In this document: positions 51,999-59,172 of the stretch, piece by piece | Layout: each line of letters starts with the position of its first letter | Position numbering within the stretch: position 1 is the first letter of the stretch | From: Enterobacter vonholyi | GTDB lineage: Bacteria > Pseudomonadota > Gammaproteobacteria > Enterobacterales > Enterobacteriaceae | Length of the DNA stretch: 64,000 bases | Direction: 5' to 3' | NCBI RefSeq assembly: GCF_008364555.1 | Contig: NZ_VTUC01000007.1 | Span: forward strand, 62,001 to 126,000 | The notes under the pieces: model-generated | Database searches by the model: none | What the model was told of the DNA's origin: nothing | Seen by the model: the letters and a program-made list of their open reading frames with translations, nothing else | Program-made: the position numbers and the translations under genes

Positions 51999-52793
51999 AT
52001 GAAAATCGACTTTGCGGGGAAAGTGGCGCTGGTAACCGCCTCAACCGGCGGGATCGGATTCGCCATTGCCAGAGGTCTGGCAGAAAGCGGTGCGGAAGTG
52101 ATCGTCAATGGCCGGAGCATGGAGTCGGTGAATAGAGGCATTCAGCAGCTGCAGCAGGTAGTGCCAGGCGTACAGGTGCGCGCCGCGATTGCCGATCTCA
52201 GTACGGCGGAAGGGGTAGAATCGCTGCTGAAGGTGGCGAATAACGTCGATATTCTGGTCAACAACGCCGGGATTTACGGTCCGCAGGATTTCTATGCCAC
52301 CGACGATGAGACCTGGGAGCGTTACTGGCAGACCAACGTGATGTCCGGCGTACGCCTGTCCCGCGCCCTGCTGCCGGGCATGGTGCAGAAAGGCTGGGGA
52401 CGCGTGGTGTTTATCTCCTCCGAGTCGGCCTGCAATATTCCGGCAGATATGATCCACTACGGCGTGACCAAAACGGCGCAGCTCTCGCTGGCGCGCGGGC
52501 TGGCGAAGTTCGTGGCGGGAAGCGGCGTGACGGTCAACAGCGTCTTGCCGGGGCCAACGATGTCTGACGGTTTCGCAGAGATGATGAAAGATGAAATCGA
52601 AAAAACCGGCAAATCGCTGGAGCAGCTGGCGAAAGAGTTTGTGATGGCCAACCGCCCCAGCTCGGTTATCCAGCGCGCGGCCACGGTTGAAGAGGTGGCC
52701 AATATGGTGATTTATGTCTGTTCGACCCAGGCCTCCGCCACCTCGGGCGCGGCGCTGCGCGTCGACGGTGGCGTCGTGGATGACATCATCTGA
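51999..52793 (+). CDS. Short-chain dehydrogenase/reductase, substrate unknown
   Basis: Encodes 264 aa; GGAG lies 6 bases before the ATG at 51999 (a second ATG one codon upstream is poorly spaced). A classical SDR: TASTGGIGFAIA cofactor loop near residue 13, NNAGIYG near 87, Ser in FISSESA and Tyr-X3-Lys in HYGVTKT. It lies 32 bases downstream of the LysR gene on the same strand, so the two may be co-transcribed. A role with phenolics is possible but unproven. Confidence 0.87.
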   Translation: MKIDFAGKVALVTASTGGIGFAIARGLAESGAEVIVNGRSMESVNRGIQQLQQVVPGVQVRAAIADLSTAEGVESLLKVANNVDILVNNAGIYGPQDFYATDDETWERYWQTNVMSGVRLSRALLPGMVQKGWGRVVFISSESACNIPADMIHYGVTKTAQLSLARGLAKFVAGSGVTVNSVLPGPTMSDGFAEMMKDEIEKTGKSLEQLAKEFVMANRPSSVIQRAATVEEVANMVIYVCSTQASATSGAALRVDGGVVDDII

Positions 52794-52798
52794 TGCTG

Positions 52799-53326
52799 TC
52801 AGGCCGCGCTGCCTGCGACCCGACGAGCGGTAATATAGTGTGCTTGCCAGTAATCATCCGTCAGGGTTGAAACCGTTACGCCCTGGCTGCTTGAGGCGTG
52901 AATAAACTGGCTGTCGCCAATATAAACACCAACGTGCTTGCGGTTCGGACCCGTCTGGAAGAATACCAGGTCTCCGGGCCTCAGGCGGTATTGCGCCACC
53001 TGCACGCCGCGATGGATTTGCTCGTGCGTCGTGCGGGGTAAATTCAGGTGTGCCGCATCGCTGAACAGATGCTGCATCAGCGCGGAACAATCCACCCCGC
53101 GATGCGTGGTTCCGCCCCACCGGTACTGGGTGCCTTTCCATTTCTGGTATTGATCGAGAATACGCGAACGCAGCGGGCCTGTTTCCTGATGCACCAGCGC
53201 AGATTTCGCCGGTGATACTGCCAGCTCACTGTTCATCGATACCATCGACGCGGGAAGTTGAAAGCTAAACGCAGAAAACGAAGCAAAACTTAACGTGAGG
53301 ATTGAAATAAGCGATCTAAGAGTCAT
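52799..53326 (-). CDS. Secreted NlpC/P60 (C40) cysteine peptidase
   Basis: Encodes 175 aa from the ATG at 53326; the longer frame adds 16 residues before the signal peptide and is rejected. An N-terminal signal sequence (LRSLISILTLSFASFSAFSF) is followed by a C40 domain with catalytic Cys in GVDCSALM, His in KHVGVYIG and the third polar residue in FIHASS. Such enzymes cut peptidoglycan stem peptides in the periplasm. The domain resembles NlpC, but the N-terminus lacks a lipobox. Confidence 0.88.
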   Translation of the reverse strand: MTLRSLISILTLSFASFSAFSFQLPASMVSMNSELAVSPAKSALVHQETGPLRSRILDQYQKWKGTQYRWGGTTHRGVDCSALMQHLFSDAAHLNLPRTTHEQIHRGVQVAQYRLRPGDLVFFQTGPNRKHVGVYIGDSQFIHASSSQGVTVSTLTDDYWQAHYITARRVAGSAA

Positions 53327-53405
53327 ATCAAGAAAGAAGTAGTGAGTGAATTTTTCCTTACCTGTGGGGTTCAATGGGTTCCCCTAAATATCTTGCGATG
53401 TGGCG

Positions 53406-53434
53406 ATAATATAGACAGGTCGTTTTTTCGCCAA
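53406..53434 (-). promoter_or_regulatory. Predicted promoter of the NlpC/P60 gene
   Basis: On the minus strand TTGGCG (53434-53429) and TATTAT (53411-53406) are 17 bases apart, about 80 bases upstream of the chosen ATG. It lies within a region bounded by a 10-bp inverted repeat (53390-53399 and 53469-53478). Confidence 0.55.
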
Positions 53435-53566
53435 TCCTTATCGAGGCCAAAAATAGACTGACTTTGAGATCGCAAGATCGAGAAAAAAATGGTGGGGATA
53501 TAAGGACTGTCCAGCTAAAGCAGGTAAACTGATCCGCAGAATGTGTATTTCAGCTAAGACGTATTT

Positions 53567-54229
53567 ATGACCAATATGATTGCCGACGAGACGGTGGCAA
53601 AATCTAACGTGCTCTCTGTCTTTGACTTTGACGGGACGTTAACGCACCACGACAGCTTTATTCCTTTCCTGCGTTTTGCCTTCGGTAAACGTTACTTCGC
53701 GGGCCGCCTGGTGCGTATGGCGCTGCCCACGCTCCACTGCGTGCGTCGCAAGCTGACGCGCGATGAGCTGAAGGAAGTGCTGATTAAAACGTTCCTGACG
53801 GGCGTGGATGAACACTGGTTGCGCCAGCAGGCGGAAGCGTTTTGCGAAAAATACTGGAACAAGCTGATGCGCCCCGAAGGGGTTCTGGCGGTGGCGGCTG
53901 AGGTGAATTCCGGTGCGGAAGTGACCATCTGTTCCGCATCCCCGGCGCTGGTGCTCCAGCCGTGGGCTGACAAACTGGGCATTAAGCTGATTGGCACGCA
54001 GCTGGAAGTGAAAGACGGCAAGCTGACGGGGCGCATCACGGGCAATAACTGCCGCTGCGCCCAGAAGGTGGCCAGGCTGGAAAAAGTGTATGGCGATCTC
54101 AACGCCTATCACCTGCGCGCCTGGGGTGACACCCGCGGCGACCACGAGCTGCTGGCGGCGGCGCAGGATCCGCACTGGCGGCACTTCCATCACCCGCGCA
54201 AGCGTCGGAATTCACCGATTAAGGGTTAG
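53567..54229 (+). CDS. HAD-IB family phosphatase (PgpC/SerB-like)
   Basis: Encodes 220 aa of HAD subfamily IB. The nucleophile motif FDFDGTLTHHDS is near residue 18, motif II ICSASPA near 125 and motif III/IV WGDTRGDHEL near 187. The layout resembles phosphatidylglycerophosphatase C and the TIGR01490 hydrolases, which act on phosphorylated lipids or small metabolites. Transcribed alone; the region upstream shows no strong promoter. Confidence 0.87.
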   Translation: MTNMIADETVAKSNVLSVFDFDGTLTHHDSFIPFLRFAFGKRYFAGRLVRMALPTLHCVRRKLTRDELKEVLIKTFLTGVDEHWLRQQAEAFCEKYWNKLMRPEGVLAVAAEVNSGAEVTICSASPALVLQPWADKLGIKLIGTQLEVKDGKLTGRITGNNCRCAQKVARLEKVYGDLNAYHLRAWGDTRGDHELLAAAQDPHWRHFHHPRKRRNSPIKG

Positions 54230-54240
54230 GTGCATTCTGG

Positions 54241-54276
54241 TGCCCTCACCCCGGCCCTCTCCCACAGGGAGAGGGA
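54241..54276. repeat. Dispersed hairpin repeat, copy 4 (HAD/terC junction)
   Basis: GCCCTCACCCCGG flank, then CCCTCTCCC (54255-54263), ACA, GGGAGAGGG (54267-54275) followed by an A-run. It lies between the convergent HAD and terC genes and is nearly identical to copy 1. Confidence 0.85.
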
Positions 54277-54289
54277 AAAAAACGATGCA

Positions 54290-55315
54290 TCAGGCCTCAC
54301 GTTTTCCCGGGAACATCACGCTCGCAATAATTCCCAGCGCCAGCACGCCCAATACCACAAACAGGCTGGCCGTGGCGCCAATGCTGTAACCGTGATGCCA
54401 GAAGTGATCGGTGGCATTTAACCCCAGCTTGAACGCCACGAAGAACAGCAGAAGCACCACCGCCTTCTCGAGATGCACCAGATACTGCTTCAGCGCTTCC
54501 AGCACGAAGTAAAGCGTACGCAGGCCAAGAATGGCGAACATCATGGCGCTGTAAATAATCAGCGGTTCGCGGCTCACGGCAATAATGGCCGGCACGGAGT
54601 CAAACGCGAACATCACGTCAGAGAGTTCGACGACGGCCACGCAAAGTAATAGCGGCGTCGCATAGCGCTTCGCCTTCTTCACGCGTCCGACCATCACGTC
54701 CTGGTTTTCCGGCTTTTCAAGCTCCGCATCCACCGCTTTCTGCGTCAGAATAAAGGCATTGCTGCTGATTTTTGGCCAGACCGGATAGAAGCGCTTCACC
54801 AGACGATAGGCGAGATGACCCGAGTAATCTTCCACTTCGTCACTCTCTTCATTGCGTCGGAGCATCATCACCGCCGTCCAGCCTACGACCAGCGCGAAAA
54901 TAACCTCAACGTACGGCCCAAGGCTTAGCAGGCTGGTCCCGATAGCCACAAAGATGCCGCGGAAGACAATTGCCCCCAGCACGCCCCAGTAGAGCACGCG
55001 GTGACGGTACTTATCCGGCACGCCGAACCAGGCGAAGATCGCCATCATCACGAACAGGTTATCGACGGAAAGCACCTCTTCCAGCGCGTAGCCGGTGAGG
55101 AACAGGCTCGCCATCTCGGCGCCGTGGTGAACGTACAGGAACCCGGCGAAGGCCATCGCCATCATGACCCAGAAAACGGACCACATCGCCGCGCTTTTCA
55201 GCGAGATCGGTTTATCGTGACGGTGCATAAAGAGGTCGATAAACATCGCCCCAACGGCCATCACCACAAAGACAACAACGGTTTCAGTCGGGAAACCGAG
55301 ATGAGCAGCAGACAT
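54290..55315 (-). CDS. terC: TerC-family integral membrane protein
   Basis: Encodes 341 aa from MSAAHLGFP at 55315, with AAGGG 7 bases upstream. About nine membrane segments; the paired acidic motifs EEVLSVDNLFV and VELSDVMFAFDSVPA are the family signature and probably bind metal. It resembles TerC of tellurite-resistance operons more than chromosomal Alx, but no terZABDEF genes are present. TerC/Alx proteins have been linked to Mn export and to metalation of secreted proteins. A structured leader precedes it. Confidence 0.92.
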   Translation of the reverse strand: MSAAHLGFPTETVVVFVVMAVGAMFIDLFMHRHDKPISLKSAAMWSVFWVMMAMAFAGFLYVHHGAEMASLFLTGYALEEVLSVDNLFVMMAIFAWFGVPDKYRHRVLYWGVLGAIVFRGIFVAIGTSLLSLGPYVEVIFALVVGWTAVMMLRRNEESDEVEDYSGHLAYRLVKRFYPVWPKISSNAFILTQKAVDAELEKPENQDVMVGRVKKAKRYATPLLLCVAVVELSDVMFAFDSVPAIIAVSREPLIIYSAMMFAILGLRTLYFVLEALKQYLVHLEKAVVLLLFFVAFKLGLNATDHFWHHGYSIGATASLFVVLGVLALGIIASVMFPGKREA

Positions 55316-55375
55316 ACAAAACCCTTTTGGCAGACAAAACACAACACCATGCAAACTGGCGTAAACCAGGAACAG

Positions 55376-55454
55376 AAAAGGGTGGGCTGTTAATCAGCCT
55401 TTTCACCCTCAAAGCCGCAGCCCTGTCGGCTACGTAAAGAGGGGTGTACTTTAC
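55376..55454 (-). promoter_or_regulatory. Structured terC leader with alternative hairpins (candidate attenuator or riboswitch)
   Basis: Read on the minus strand: hairpin GTAAAG/CTTTAC (55454-55449 with 55439-55434) with loop TACACCCCT; hairpin AGCCG/CGGCT (55431-55427 with 55417-55413); then GGGTG-AAAA-GGCTG-ATTAA-CAGCC-CACCC (55408-55380) followed by TTTT, a terminator-like hairpin. The GGGTG arm can instead pair with CACCC in the first loop, which would prevent the terminator. It does not show the GGGGAGUAG element of yybP-ykoY manganese riboswitches, so I leave the class open. Confidence 0.55.
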
Positions 55455-55484
55455 CTTACCAGGCGGGGATCGCGCATCTGCCGT

Positions 55485-55883
55485 TTAGGCGCTCATTCCG
55501 CGCAAGCGCTGCAGCACCGCCACCAGAACCGCTACAGACCAGCCTACCATCAACGCGCCCACCAGTCCCTCCACCCCGCCGATGAGCCGCCAGTGCTGGG
55601 GTAACGTGACGTCGCCGTACCCTACCGTCGCATAGCTCACCAGCGAAAAGTAGAAGCTGGTGTTCCAGTCATTAAACGCGTCGATGACAAAATAAAACGC
55701 CGCAAACAGCCCGGCTTCCAGGAGATGGGCGAAGATCATAGAGATCACGATACCGACATTGCGTAAAACAATGCGTACCGCAGAATCGACGTCTAATTTA
55801 ATGAATTTTAAAACGCCAAACATCCACAGCGAATGAATCACCACGGTTAGGGTAAGCAAAATAATAATACTGAGTAGCTGCAT
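55485..55883 (-). CDS. Small two-transmembrane potassium-channel protein
   Basis: Encodes 132 aa from the ATG at 55883; the frame extends upstream through another ATG to a TTG, but no start has a strong ribosome-binding site. An N-terminal hydrophobic segment, an outer helix, the pore helix with selectivity filter SYATVGYGDVTLP near residue 92 and an inner helix (LVGALMVGWSVAVLVAVL) are visible. No RCK/TrkA nucleotide-binding domain follows, so it is a bare pore module. It lies directly upstream of terC on the same strand; joint transcription is possible. Confidence 0.8.
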   Translation of the reverse strand: MQLLSIIILLTLTVVIHSLWMFGVLKFIKLDVDSAVRIVLRNVGIVISMIFAHLLEAGLFAAFYFVIDAFNDWNTSFYFSLVSYATVGYGDVTLPQHWRLIGGVEGLVGALMVGWSVAVLVAVLQRLRGMSA

Positions 55884-56064
55884 GATGCGTGCTCTGACCA
55901 AAGGGAGTATGGCCCCGCGAGCGCGGCGAGGCATCTGGTCGAAGCTTAGTTGAATGGAGAGGAAAAGTTGGTGCAATAATTGCGTTGCGTGATTATTTCT
56001 CTAGCGACACGACCAGCTTGCGGCTGGTTAGCAGCTGAAAACGCTATATCCGCAGCGCACTATC

Positions 56065-56180
56065 TGTGAGTCACCTCTTATTTACATCATTTAAACCTTC
56101 CATTAACTGGATAAAAATAACGCGCCGTCGCTATAGTGGTTTTGTTTAATAAAACTAAGTTGTACCTAATAAAACCAAGA
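56065..56180 (+). promoter_or_regulatory. MFS gene promoter with elements shared with the aldolase promoter
   Basis: An upstream element TGTGAGTCACCTC and TTTACATCA (56065-56089) recurs at 58354-58378 with 22 of 25 bases identical. Downstream, CGCTATAGTGGTTTTGTT (56130-56147) and TTGTACC...TAAAAC (56160-56175) also recur. TATAGT at 56132-56137 could be the -10; the -35 is poor. Inverted GTTTT...AAAAC arms suggest binding of the IclR-type regulator encoded nearby. I see nothing recognisable between 55884 and 56064. Confidence 0.6.
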
Positions 56181-56200
56181 ACACACCCTGCGAGGATACA

Positions 56201-57535
56201 ATGACAGAACATTTACGTAACGGCGCGACCGCCACCGAGGACATAGAAAGAGAGACGATGCGGAAGGTGATCTGGCGTATTCTCCCGTTTCTGATTGTCA
56301 GTTACCTGGTCTCCATTATCGATCGCGGGAATATCGGCATGGCTTCGCTGCAGATGAATGAGGACCTTGGCCTCAGCAAAGCGGCGTTTGGCTTCGCCAG
56401 CAGCCTTTACTTCGTGGCCTATTTTTTGTTTGAGGTACCCAGTAATCTGGCCATGCAGAAAGTCGGCGCCCGGCTGTGGATCCCGCGCATTATGATCAGC
56501 TGGGGCATCGTCTCCATGGGCATGGCGCTGGTTCAAAACACCACGTCGCTCTATATCGTCCGTTTTCTTCTCGGGGCAGCGGAAGCAGGCTTCTTCCCAG
56601 GCGTCGTGCTGTATCTGACCTGGTGGATCCCTTCCCGCTACCGCGCGCGCATTATTGCGTCCTTTATGGTCGCCATCCCGCTCGCTAACTTCATCGGTTC
56701 CCCGCTTTCAGGATTGATACTGTCGCTGGATGGCTGGCTGGGTCTTCGCGGCTGGCATCTGCTGTTCATCATTGAAGGCTTACCTGCGGTGCTGCTGGGT
56801 ATTGCGGCCTGGTTTATTCTCCGGGATCGCCCTCATCAGGCGAAATGGCTGAGCAATGAACAGAAAAAGTGGCTGGAAACCACGCTGGAAACCGAGCGTA
56901 GCCAGCAAAAGAACATTGGACACCAGACCACGTGGCAGTTGCTAAAGCATCGTCAGATCTGGCTGATGGCCCTGATTTACGCGGGTGCATCTTCCGCGGG
57001 CACCACCATCAGCGTCTGGTCTCCTCAACTGCTGAAATCCTTCCATCTCGATAATCTTGAGACAGGTCTGCTTAACGCCATTCCTTACGGCCTGGCATCG
57101 GTTCTGATGATTGTCTGGGGACGACACTCCGATCGCACCAACGAACGCCGCTGGCATACCGCGCTGACGCTGTTCATGATTGCTGCGGGCGTGTTCGCTG
57201 CCTTTGTAAGCGTCTCGCTCTTTGCCACTATCGTGATCCTGAGCATTATCCTGACGGGTGCGTATTCTATGAAAGGACCTTTCTGGGCGCTGGCATCCGG
57301 ATGGATGAGCAGCTCCTCGGCAGCGGCGGGGCTGGCCGCGATTGGCGCCATCGCGAACCTGATTGGCGGGGCGGTAATGGTAAATGCCTACGGCATGATC
57401 AGCGAGAGAACGGGCAGCTACACGCTGGCTATGCTTCCGCTAGCCGCGCTTTGCCTGGCCGGGGGTATCGCGGTGCTCATTATGGGACGGCAGGCCCGCA
57501 ACGCTCAGCTACACGAAAAACAGGTCACACATTAG
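56201..57535 (+). CDS. MFS permease of the anion:cation symporter family
   Basis: Encodes 444 aa with about twelve membrane segments and the ACS-family signature near the N-terminus (LVSIIDRGNIGMASLQM) plus LLGAAEAGFFPGVVLYLTWW near 125. ACS members import organic acids such as tartrate, phthalate, hexuronates or hydroxyphenylacetate; the exact substrate is unknown. The downstream regulator and enzymes suggest a hydroxy- or oxo-acid. Confidence 0.9.
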   Translation: MTEHLRNGATATEDIERETMRKVIWRILPFLIVSYLVSIIDRGNIGMASLQMNEDLGLSKAAFGFASSLYFVAYFLFEVPSNLAMQKVGARLWIPRIMISWGIVSMGMALVQNTTSLYIVRFLLGAAEAGFFPGVVLYLTWWIPSRYRARIIASFMVAIPLANFIGSPLSGLILSLDGWLGLRGWHLLFIIEGLPAVLLGIAAWFILRDRPHQAKWLSNEQKKWLETTLETERSQQKNIGHQTTWQLLKHRQIWLMALIYAGASSAGTTISVWSPQLLKSFHLDNLETGLLNAIPYGLASVLMIVWGRHSDRTNERRWHTALTLFMIAAGVFAAFVSVSLFATIVILSIILTGAYSMKGPFWALASGWMSSSSAAAGLAAIGAIANLIGGAVMVNAYGMISERTGSYTLAMLPLAALCLAGGIAVLIMGRQARNAQLHEKQVTH

Positions 57536-57542
57536 TGATGAC

Positions 57543-57568
57543 AGAAGCGGGACAAATGTCCCGCTTCT
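57543..57568. terminator. Hairpin between the MFS and iclR-type genes
   Basis: A perfect 11-bp stem AGAAGCGGGAC / GTCCCGCTTCT (57543-57568) with an AAAT loop, between two convergent genes. The plus-strand tail GCGTTT is only a weak U-tract, but the stem is strong enough to act as a terminator or mRNA 3'-end stabiliser for both. Confidence 0.7.
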
Positions 57569-57572
57569 GCGT

Positions 57573-58310
57573 TTAAAGATTTTCTTCCGCCGCGTCGCTC
57601 GTTTCACCAAAGAACTGCTGACAGAAGGGCTTACTGGCTCCCATTTTCTGCGACAGACGGCTGGCCGCCGCCTTCATCAATGGCCCTATCTCCTTCTCAC
57701 GACGATCTTCCGTCAGCCGTGAGATGGGGCCGGTCAGGGCTAACGCCGCAACCAGCTTGTCGTGAACGCCGAAGACGGGCATCGCAAACGCCGCGGTGTG
57801 GGGATCGCGTGCGCCTGACGTATAGAAAGGGAGTTCTGCTTCTCCCTCCGGCAGGCTTTCATTGAGCCCCCAATGGCGCAAGACCTTACTAATGGCCGAA
57901 TTATCGAGCGGGAACTGGCTGCCGGGAAGATTGCTGTGTCGCAGGCCGTGCGACGCTTCCGCGCGAAACAGGCAAAGGCGCTGCCCACCCTCCAGCACAT
58001 ACCAGCTGGCACTCTCCTGAGACGCCAGGGAGAGCGCCTGAAGCTCTGGCTGAACCACCCGCGAAAGATGGAAAGATTGTTCATACAGCTTGCCGAGGTA
58101 AAGCAGACGTGGGCCAAGCGCATAATTGCCGTCTTCATGCCTGACGACGTAATTCATCCGTTCAAGAGAATTCATCAGGCGGTAAACCGTGGTTTTGTGA
58201 TAACCCGACAGCTGTGCCAGCGCGGTCAGCGTCAGGCTCTCATCTCCAGGACGGAAGCAATCCAGTAAAGCCAGCGCTTTTTCAACCGCTACAACGCCTT
58301 CATTCCCCAT
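57573..58310 (-). CDS. IclR-family transcriptional regulator
   Basis: Encodes 245 aa from the ATG at 58310, with GGAG 6 bases upstream; an adjacent ATG one codon earlier is possible. An N-terminal winged HTH (LTALAQLSGYHKTTVYRLMNSLE, about residues 27-49) is followed by the IclR effector domain (ASWYVLEGGQRLCLFRAEAS, AAFAMPVFGV). It is convergent with the MFS gene and divergent from the RraA-like gene, so it very probably controls both through the elements they share. Confidence 0.9.
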   Translation of the reverse strand: MGNEGVVAVEKALALLDCFRPGDESLTLTALAQLSGYHKTTVYRLMNSLERMNYVVRHEDGNYALGPRLLYLGKLYEQSFHLSRVVQPELQALSLASQESASWYVLEGGQRLCLFRAEASHGLRHSNLPGSQFPLDNSAISKVLRHWGLNESLPEGEAELPFYTSGARDPHTAAFAMPVFGVHDKLVAALALTGPISRLTEDRREKEIGPLMKAAASRLSQKMGASKPFCQQFFGETSDAAEENL

Positions 58311-58353
58311 CATTATCTCCTTGTTAGCCCGGCAGTGAGTGTACCTCAAATTT

Positions 58354-58468
58354 TGTGAGTCACTTCGTGTTTACATCACAAACGCCACCTCGGGTCTGGC
58401 TAAAAGGAAAGCAACACCGCTATAGTTGTTTTGTTCTGTACACCTGCATTGTACTCAGTAAAACAATA
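58354..58468 (+). promoter_or_regulatory. Aldolase-dehydrogenase promoter with shared elements
   Basis: TGTGAGTCACTTC and TTTACATCA (58354-58378) repeats the upstream element of the MFS promoter. CGCTATAGTTGTTTTGTT (58419-58436) and TTGTACTCAGTAAAAC (58449-58464) repeat its downstream elements at similar spacing. TATAGT at 58421-58426 is a candidate -10. The upstream element lies 44 bases from the iclR start, so the regulator may also control itself. Confidence 0.6.
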
Positions 58469-58479
58469 TGGAGACATTC

Positions 58480-59172
58480 ATGTCCGTTTCTGAAAAAAAA
58501 CCGATTAATCGCCAGTTCGAACGCGTTTCTGCCGAGGATGTTCGTCGGGCAGCCGAGTATCAGGCAGCCATTCTGGCCGACGTGGCCGGTCGCCGCGGTA
58601 CGCTTCACGGCCGCATCAAACCGCTGGCCCCACACATGTCCGTTGCGGGTCCAGCCATCACCGTGGAAGTCCGTCCGGGGGATAATCTGGCGATTCATGC
58701 CGCGATGGCGGTTGCGCAGCCCGGCGATGTCCTGGTCGTCGATGGCAAAGGCGACCTGAGCTGCGCGCTGCTGGGCGAAATCATGGCTACTCAGGCTCAG
58801 GCAAGCGGCATTGCGGGCATCATTATTGACGGCGCTGTACGTGACGCCGATTCTCTGAGCAAAGGCCACTACCCTGTCTTTTCTGCCGGCCTGAACCCCT
58901 GCGGCCCGACAAAGTTAATTTCTGGCCGGGTTAATCATCCCATTTCAGTCGCCGGGGCGACGGTTCAGGCCGGGGATCTGGTTGTGGCGGATATCGACGG
59001 CGTGGTCGTCATCCCGCGCGATGAGGTTCAGCAGGTTATCGCGCTGGCAAAAGAAAAGCTTGAGATGGAGACCCGGCGTCTTGCTGCCATCCGTGAAGGC
59101 GATTTGCGTCCACACTGGCTTGATGACGCGCTTCGTAAGGCCGGTATGTTGACCGACGGGGAGACGCTGTGA
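58480..59172 (+). CDS. RraA-like 4-hydroxy-4-methyl-2-oxoglutarate aldolase-type protein
   Basis: Encodes 230 aa; GGAG lies 6 bases before the ATG at 58480, so the ATG four codons upstream is rejected. The RraA/HMG-aldolase fold shows the metal-site motif IIIDGAVRDADSL with the catalytic Arg-Asp pair near residue 118. True aldolases cleave 4-hydroxy-4-methyl-2-oxoglutarate or 4-carboxy-4-hydroxy-2-oxoadipate to pyruvate plus an oxo-acid. RraA itself is about 160 aa, so this longer form is more like the catabolic enzymes. It overlaps the dehydrogenase gene. Confidence 0.85.
   Translation: MSVSEKKPINRQFERVSAEDVRRAAEYQAAILADVAGRRGTLHGRIKPLAPHMSVAGPAITVEVRPGDNLAIHAAMAVAQPGDVLVVDGKGDLSCALLGEIMATQAQASGIAGIIIDGAVRDADSLSKGHYPVFSAGLNPCGPTKLISGRVNHPISVAGATVQAGDLVVADIDGVVVIPRDEVQQVIALAKEKLEMETRRLAAIREGDLRPHWLDDALRKAGMLTDGETL

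Noticed and set aside
54290-55315. Part of a full tellurite-resistance island
   Set aside because: No terZ, terA, terB, terD, terE or terF homologues occur on either side.
55316-55484. yybP-ykoY manganese riboswitch before terC
   Set aside because: The conserved GGGGAGUAG loop and the two-helix docking layout are not seen, and the pairings found enclose too few bases. Kept only as an unclassified leader.
58480-59172. RraA, the RNase E inhibitor
   Set aside because: The protein is about 70 residues longer than RraA, lies in an operon with a dehydrogenase and near a permease and IclR regulator, and true rraA lies next to menA in enterics. A catabolic aldolase is more likely.
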